Shown here: positions 5,400 to 8,650 of the stretch, in pieces
Numbering within the stretch: position 1 is the stretch's first letter
How the letters are laid out: each line of letters opens with the position of its first letter
NCBI GenBank assembly: GCA_023257035.1
Contig: JALRDI010000151.1
Coordinates: 1-8,650 of the forward strand
Direction: 5' to 3'
Source: Ilumatobacteraceae bacterium
GTDB taxonomy: Bacteria; Actinomycetota; Acidimicrobiia; Acidimicrobiales; Ilumatobacteraceae
DNA: 8,650 nt
Position numbers and translations under genes: made by a program
Notes under the pieces: model-generated
Database searches by the model: none
Told to the model about the DNA's origin: nothing
The model's input: the letters and a program-made list of their open reading frames with translations, nothing else

Positions 5400-6149
5400 A
5401 TGGACGTATCTCTTGAAGGAAAAGTCGCGCTCGTCACAGGAGCATCACGCGGAATTGGGCAGGCGGTAGCTGCGACAATGGCTGCATCCGGAGCGAAGGT
5501 CATGCTCACCTCGCGGAAGCTTGACCAGTTGAAAGAAGTGCAAGCCGAAATGAAGGGCGAGGTCGATGTCATCGCCTCCCACGTCGGTGATGCTGACTCC
5601 GGTGAGAAGACGGTTTCAGCGACGATTGAGCGTTTCGGCTCGCTCGACATTCTGGTGAACAACGCGGGTACTAACCCCTATTACGGACCAGTGCTCGAGG
5701 TTGACCAAGCTCGTTGGGACAAGACGTTCGAAGTCAACCTCCGAGGCCCGGTGTTTTGGTCAGCGGCTGCTCACAGAGCTGCCTTTGCTGAGAAGCCTGG
5801 AGTCATCATCAACATGGCTTCGGTCGGCGGCCTGCGGTCAGGGCCTCACCTCGGTGTGTATAACTTGACGAAAGCGGCCCTGATTCACCTCACGAAGCAA
5901 CTCGCCGGGGAAATTGGTCCAACCAGAGTTCTCGGTATTGCCCCAGGGCTCGTTGTCACTGATTTTGCTCAGGTACTCGTTGACAACTTTGGTGACAAGT
6001 TGGCGAAGGAGCTCCCGGTGAAGCGTCTCGGGGAACCTCAAGACATCGCCAACCTTGCGACATTCTTGGCTTCAGATCTCGCATCATGGATCACTGGTGA
6101 AACCTATGTCATCGATGGCGGTGCTGGAGTGAAAGACGCTGCTGGCTGA
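5400..6149 (+). CDS. SDR family NAD(P)-dependent oxidoreductase
   Basis: Classical short-chain dehydrogenase/reductase of 249 residues, a cytosolic enzyme that oxidises an alcohol or reduces a carbonyl. The Rossmann nucleotide motif TGASRGIG (13-20), NNAG (87-90), and the catalytic Asn113, Ser141, Tyr154 and Lys158 (YNLTK) are all present. The Ser-Arg at 38-39 after the second strand favours NADP(H), by family trend. One small departure is GPTRVLGIAPG (173-183), where most relatives have VRVNAIAPG. The substrate cannot be assigned; it resembles acidimicrobial and other actinobacterial SDRs of lipid or secondary metabolism and also FabG-like proteins. It lies 34 bases after the CNNM gene, a place where era often sits in other genomes, but the likely leaderless promoter suggests it is at least partly independent. 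It converges on menE. Confidence 0.92.
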   Translation: MDVSLEGKVALVTGASRGIGQAVAATMAASGAKVMLTSRKLDQLKEVQAEMKGEVDVIASHVGDADSGEKTVSATIERFGSLDILVNNAGTNPYYGPVLEVDQARWDKTFEVNLRGPVFWSAAAHRAAFAEKPGVIINMASVGGLRSGPHLGVYNLTKAALIHLTKQLAGEIGPTRVLGIAPGLVVTDFAQVLVDNFGDKLAKELPVKRLGEPQDIANLATFLASDLASWITGETYVIDGGAGVKDAAG

Positions 6150-6165
6150 AGCTCGTTAGCCAGCA
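6140..6165. terminator. Hairpin between convergent SDR and menE, possible bidirectional terminator
   Basis: TGCTGGCT (6140-6147) pairs perfectly with AGCCAGCA (6158-6165) around a 10-base loop. The stem holds parts of both stop codons (TGA at 6147-6149 for the SDR gene, TAA on the minus strand at 6156-6158), so one structure serves both 3' ends. U-tracts are weak on both strands, which is usual for actinobacterial terminators. Confidence 0.55.
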
Positions 6166-7250
6166 AGTTCACTGCGGCGAACCTTGCCAAGGGCGGTTCG
6201 TGGAATCTCAGCGATCTGTTGCAATCGCCGCGGAAGCGCATAGCCAGGAAGTTGATCTCGGCAAAAGTCCCGAAGTTCATCAAGGTTGAGATCCTCTCGC
6301 TCTGTGACGACAAGCGCCGTAACGATGTGGCCCCATTCGTTGTCGGGTGTTCCAGTCACAGCAACGTCGGTCACATCTGGATGCCGAGCAAGCACGCGTT
6401 CAACGTCTTCGGGCCAGACTTTCTCGCCCCCAGAGTTAATGACGTCCCCACGTCGACCTTCGACGTGAAGACTTCCGTCATCTCGTAAGAATCCGAGGTC
6501 GCCGGTTGGTAACCAGCCGTCATCGGTAAGCGGCGAGCTGCCATCTCGATAAGAGCGAAGCAGCATCGGGCATTTGAGATGAACCTCGCCCTCTCGGATT
6601 TCAATCATCACACCGTCGAGTGGCATTCCGTCATAGACGACACCACTGCCAGTTTCGGTAAGCCCATAGGTGGCAATGCAATGCGGTGGGCGGTTTGCCG
6701 GCGGTCTCGCACCGCCAAGCACGATGTATCGAAAGCGTGACGGGTCGATGCGTTGAAGGGCGGTGCTCACCAGCGAAACAAGTGTCACATCGGAGTTATC
6801 GACTGTGGCTGCATCGAACCCGTCGATCACGGTGAGTGCCGTGCCGGTGACGAGCGATCGAGTAATAACCGAGAGGCCTCCAATGTGTGCGAGCGGAAGG
6901 CAGGCAAGCCAATGGTCGTCGGAGGTGACCCCGAGTCGCGCCGATGTTGCCCGTGCGGATGCCTCAATTGATGAATGGGTCAGTACAGCACCTTTTGGAG
7001 GCCCTGAAGATCCACTTGTTGCTACGACGAGGGCATCGCCCGGTTCGGTTGGCTCGCCGTCGCTGAGACTTGATTCACCGTCTTCGTTGATGATTGATGC
7101 GACTCCAAATCGCTGGAGAAGTGATCGCTGGGCGGTGATTGGTAGACGTCGATCGAGCGGGAATGCGGCGTCTCCGCGCTCCCAGATGTGCTGTAGGGCA
7201 TGTACGAACGCCGGAGATCCAGGGAGGTCGAGTGCGGTGAGTTTGGGCAT
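6156..7250 (-). CDS. menE: o-Succinylbenzoate-CoA ligase
   Basis: ANL-superfamily adenylate-forming enzyme that activates o-succinylbenzoate with ATP and CoA in menaquinone synthesis. At 364 residues it is short for the superfamily but matches the compact actinobacterial MenE form. Motifs in order: TSGSSGPPKG (78-87, ATP loop), ATYGLTETGSG (193-203), GWLPTGDLG (245-253), GRRGDVINSGGEKVWP (265-280, hinge) and PRTALGKVRR (350-359) with the catalytic Lys356. All core residues are present, so it should be active. The specific MenE call rests on the short form plus the adjacent menA and menH; a general acyl-CoA synthetase is the alternative. The ATG at 7250 has no Shine-Dalgarno. It is divergent from menA with only 35 bases between start codons. 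Confidence 0.87.
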   Translation of the reverse strand: MPKLTALDLPGSPAFVHALQHIWERGDAAFPLDRRLPITAQRSLLQRFGVASIINEDGESSLSDGEPTEPGDALVVATSGSSGPPKGAVLTHSSIEASARATSARLGVTSDDHWLACLPLAHIGGLSVITRSLVTGTALTVIDGFDAATVDNSDVTLVSLVSTALQRIDPSRFRYIVLGGARPPANRPPHCIATYGLTETGSGVVYDGMPLDGVMIEIREGEVHLKCPMLLRSYRDGSSPLTDDGWLPTGDLGFLRDDGSLHVEGRRGDVINSGGEKVWPEDVERVLARHPDVTDVAVTGTPDNEWGHIVTALVVTEREDLNLDELRDFCRDQLPGYALPRRLQQIAEIPRTALGKVRRSELAG

Positions 7251-7261
7251 CGTCTAGAACG

Positions 7262-7276
7262 GTTCAAGTTGTGAAC
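7262..7276. promoter_or_regulatory. Small dyad in the menE-menA divergent gap, candidate operator
   Basis: GTTCA (7262-7266) and TGAAC (7272-7276) are exact reverse complements with a 5-base spacer, in the 35-base gap between the divergent menE and menA start codons. A five-base arm can arise by chance, so the support is its position only. Confidence 0.25.
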
Positions 7277-7285
7277 GGAGGGTTC

Positions 7286-8188
7286 ATGCACCATCATTGC
7301 CGATGTATGAGCGGGACGCCATCACTACGCATATGGATCGCAGGAGCTCGACCCCGCACCCTCCCAGCGGCCATCGTTCCAGTTGCGGTCGGTGCAGCGG
7401 TTGCGATCGATGCATCAAGTTGGTCGGCGGTTTCATGGATTGGTGTGTTACTCGCGTTACTCGTCAGCCTGTTGTTACAAGTTGGTGTGAACTATGCGAA
7501 CGACTACTCCGATGGGGTCAGGGGAACTGACGATGTTCGGGTTGGTCCGCTACGACTTGTCGCATCTGGATCTGCATCGCCAGGCCAAGTTCGGGCGGCG
7601 GCACTTCTCAGCCTTGGGCTTGCCGCTGTTGCGGGTTTGACGCTTGCTTCGATGACGTCGTGGTGGCTCATTGCTGTTGGCGTGGCGGCACTACTCGCAG
7701 CTTGGGGTTACACCGGAGGCCCGAAGCCGTACGGCTATCTCGGGCTGGGGGAAGTCTTCGTGTTCGTCTTTTTCGGCCTCGTTGCAACTGCGGGAACAAC
7801 ATTCGCAGCTATCGAGGACCTTCCGTGGCGGTCCTGGGTGGCAGGTACTGGTGTTGGTGCCTTTGCGTGTGCTCTTTTGGTGGTGAACAATCTTCGTGAT
7901 CTGCCAAGAGATGCAGCGGTTGGCAAGTTGACCCTCGCTGTTCGACTTGGCGATCGCCGCACTCGGATGTTCTATGTGGCGCTTGTTGCCGTCGCTTGTC
8001 TCACGGCGATTGCAATGCGTGATGTGGGTGCTCTCGTTGCGCTGTGTCTTGTGCTTCCAGCGCGCCCGGTGATTGCTCAAATTCGGCGCGGAGTCGTTGG
8101 TAGTGACCTGATTCCTGTGTTGGGGGCCACGGGCCGGTTGCAATTGTTGTTCGGCGTGTTGCTCAGTGCCGGACTGGTCATTCTCTAG
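7286..8188 (+). CDS. menA: 1,4-Dihydroxy-2-naphthoate polyprenyltransferase
   Basis: UbiA-family membrane prenyltransferase that attaches the isoprenoid tail to 1,4-dihydroxy-2-naphthoate, giving demethylmenaquinone. The first Asp-rich motif NDYSDGVRGTD and the second conserved block NNLRDLPRDAAVGK followed by TLAVRLGDRR are typical of MenA. Many hydrophobic stretches (eight or nine) are visible, and the ARPRTLPAAIVPV opening is the family's N-terminal signature. Start: ATG 7286 has GGAGG at 7277-7281 four bases before it; ATG 7307 would better match where homology begins but has no ribosome site. The difference is seven residues (MHHHCRC). It is divergent from menE, and its stop is shared in a CTAG with the convergent menH. 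Confidence 0.93.
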   Translation: MHHHCRCMSGTPSLRIWIAGARPRTLPAAIVPVAVGAAVAIDASSWSAVSWIGVLLALLVSLLLQVGVNYANDYSDGVRGTDDVRVGPLRLVASGSASPGQVRAAALLSLGLAAVAGLTLASMTSWWLIAVGVAALLAAWGYTGGPKPYGYLGLGEVFVFVFFGLVATAGTTFAAIEDLPWRSWVAGTGVGAFACALLVVNNLRDLPRDAAVGKLTLAVRLGDRRTRMFYVALVAVACLTAIAMRDVGALVALCLVLPARPVIAQIRRGVVGSDLIPVLGATGRLQLLFGVLLSAGLVIL

Positions 8189-8541
8189 CTCGGCTGGTCG
8201 TCACCGGCGGAGACCTCGAATTGTTCACGAAGCCAGTGAGACGTTATTTCGGAAAAGCGGTGAGGCTGCTCGAGATGGACTGCGTGGCCGGCATCAGCGA
8301 TGACCTCGTGGGTTGATCCTGGAATTGTGTCGGCCAGGCGTTCGCCGAGCGCAGTGAACTTTACGTCGTGCTCGCCGGTCACGATAAGTGTTGGGACGCG
8401 GAGTTCCTGAAGTTGATCCCACAGAGGCTCTTGCCGGCCTGTTCCTGCTTGTCGAAGTGACTCTGCAAGTCCGACACTGCTGTTGAGTTGTCTCGCAGCG
8501 AGATCGTCCGCAGTGGGTTCAAGTCCCTCCGCCCGTACCAG
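8185..8541 (-). CDS. menH: MenH-like alpha/beta hydrolase (SHCHC synthase), C-terminal part, 5' end lost
   Basis: MenH removes pyruvate from SEPHCHC to give SHCHC in menaquinone synthesis. Read leftward from the junction, the frame is open from about 8541 and gives about 118 residues, including NSSVGLAESLRQAGTGRQ, the family's NSS-x-GLA-x-SLR-x2-GTG block, then PLWDQLQELRVP, VTGEHDVKF with the triad Asp, and AGHAVHLEQP with the catalytic His. The serine nucleophile and oxyanion-hole part are missing because the right junction cuts the gene; the frame beyond 8541 is unrelated sequence that reaches a stop at 8566-8568. The GTG at 8382 is internal and not a true start. The neighbours menA and menE support MenH over other hydrolases. 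Its stop codon overlaps that of menA. Confidence 0.82.
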   Translation of the reverse strand: MVRAEGLEPTADDLAARQLNSSVGLAESLRQAGTGRQEPLWDQLQELRVPTLIVTGEHDVKFTALGERLADTIPGSTHEVIADAGHAVHLEQPHRFSEITSHWLREQFEVSAGDDQPS

Positions 8542-8549
8542 AGATATGA
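8537..8549. other. Right chimeric junction (GC-rich bacterial DNA to AT-rich DNA)
   Basis: MenH-like protein similarity on the minus strand stops around 8538, and the sequence turns AT-rich (about 29% G+C for 8541-8650) with a new reading frame on the plus strand starting at 8551. This mirrors the abrupt change near 245-252 at the left. An assembly or amplification chimera is the simplest explanation. Confidence 0.75.
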
Positions 8550-8550
8550 T

Positions 8551-8650
8551 ATGAAAATAGAAGAGTTAAAAAAGACTAAAGATCTAGATGTGGAGTGGAG
8601 AGTTATAATTCCTGCACCCGAAATTAATAATGAACTAGATAAAAAATATC
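8551..8650 (+). CDS. tig: Probable trigger factor, N-terminal start only
   Basis: An ATG at 8551 opens a frame of 33 residues to the window edge, beginning MKIEELKKTKDLDVEWRV and continuing with IIPAPEI and a charged helix. The layout, a short beta strand, then a strand ending IP-A-x-EI, then NELDKKY, is that of the N-terminal ribosome-binding domain of trigger factor, the chaperone that binds nascent chains at the ribosome exit. The decisive GFRxGK loop would lie beyond the edge, so this remains tentative. The composition suggests an AT-rich organism such as a SAR11-like alphaproteobacterium, unlike the core; that is an inference. Confidence 0.5.
   Translation, partial: MKIEELKKTKDLDVEWRVIIPAPEINNELDKKY

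Noticed and set aside
7271..7285. GTG 7271 as the menA start
   Set aside because: It lies upstream of the GGAGG ribosome site at 7277-7281, which would then be coding; ATG 7286 or 7307 fits better.
250..8650. Insertion of the whole core between two AT-rich flanks as a mobile island
   Set aside because: The flanks encode unrelated proteins (phage baseplate and trigger-factor-like), no flanking repeats or recombinase are visible, and both core ends are gene fragments.
1..8650. CRISPR array, restriction-modification, toxin-antitoxin or other defence system
   Set aside because: No regularly spaced direct repeats and no nuclease, methyltransferase, Cas or toxin-antitoxin genes are seen; the genes are housekeeping.

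Overview
The window is best read as three pieces of DNA. Positions about 250 to 8540 are a moderately GC-rich bacterial chromosome segment (sampled lines run about 53 to 67% G+C). It carries ordinary housekeeping genes in the style of an actinobacterium, possibly a marine or freshwater member of Acidimicrobiia. The clues are a short MenE of about 364 residues, an actinobacterial type MenA, genes without a good Shine-Dalgarno, and two TAnnnT-6nt-ATG starts that look leaderless. The lineage is an inference from style, not a proven assignment. The two ends are AT-rich (about 36% G+C over the first 240 bases and about 29% over the last 110) and code for unrelated proteins. On the left is the OB-fold part of a T4-like phage baseplate hub protein. 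On the right is the first 33 residues of what looks like trigger factor. Both joins fall inside alpha/beta-hydrolase genes and destroy them, so the window is most likely a chimeric assembly or amplification product.

Layout of the core, left to right: the C-terminus of an alpha/beta hydrolase (+); shikimate kinase aroK (+); a convergent orphan lipoprotein (-); tRNA-Cys(GCA) (+); a cluster of inverted repeats leading into a carboxymuconolactone decarboxylase-family gene (+); a tightly coupled phoH-ybeY-CNNM/CorC operon (+) with 4-base overlaps; an SDR oxidoreductase (+) with its own probable leaderless promoter; then a menaquinone locus made of menE (-), menA (+, divergent from menE) and the C-terminal part of menH (-, convergent with menA).

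How the genes work together: MenH, MenE and MenA act at separate steps of menaquinone synthesis (SHCHC synthase, o-succinylbenzoate-CoA ligase, DHNA prenyltransferase), and shikimate kinase supplies the chorismate from which that pathway starts. PhoH-like ATPase, YbeY and the CBS-domain membrane protein form a widely conserved operon linked to rRNA processing and ribosome quality, with a membrane transport or metal-homeostasis protein attached.

I see no defence system, CRISPR array, integrase or insertion sequence. The most unusual structure is the run of consecutive, partly mutually exclusive inverted repeats between tRNA-Cys and the start of the decarboxylase-family gene, with the start codon sitting in the loop of a perfect 12-bp stem.
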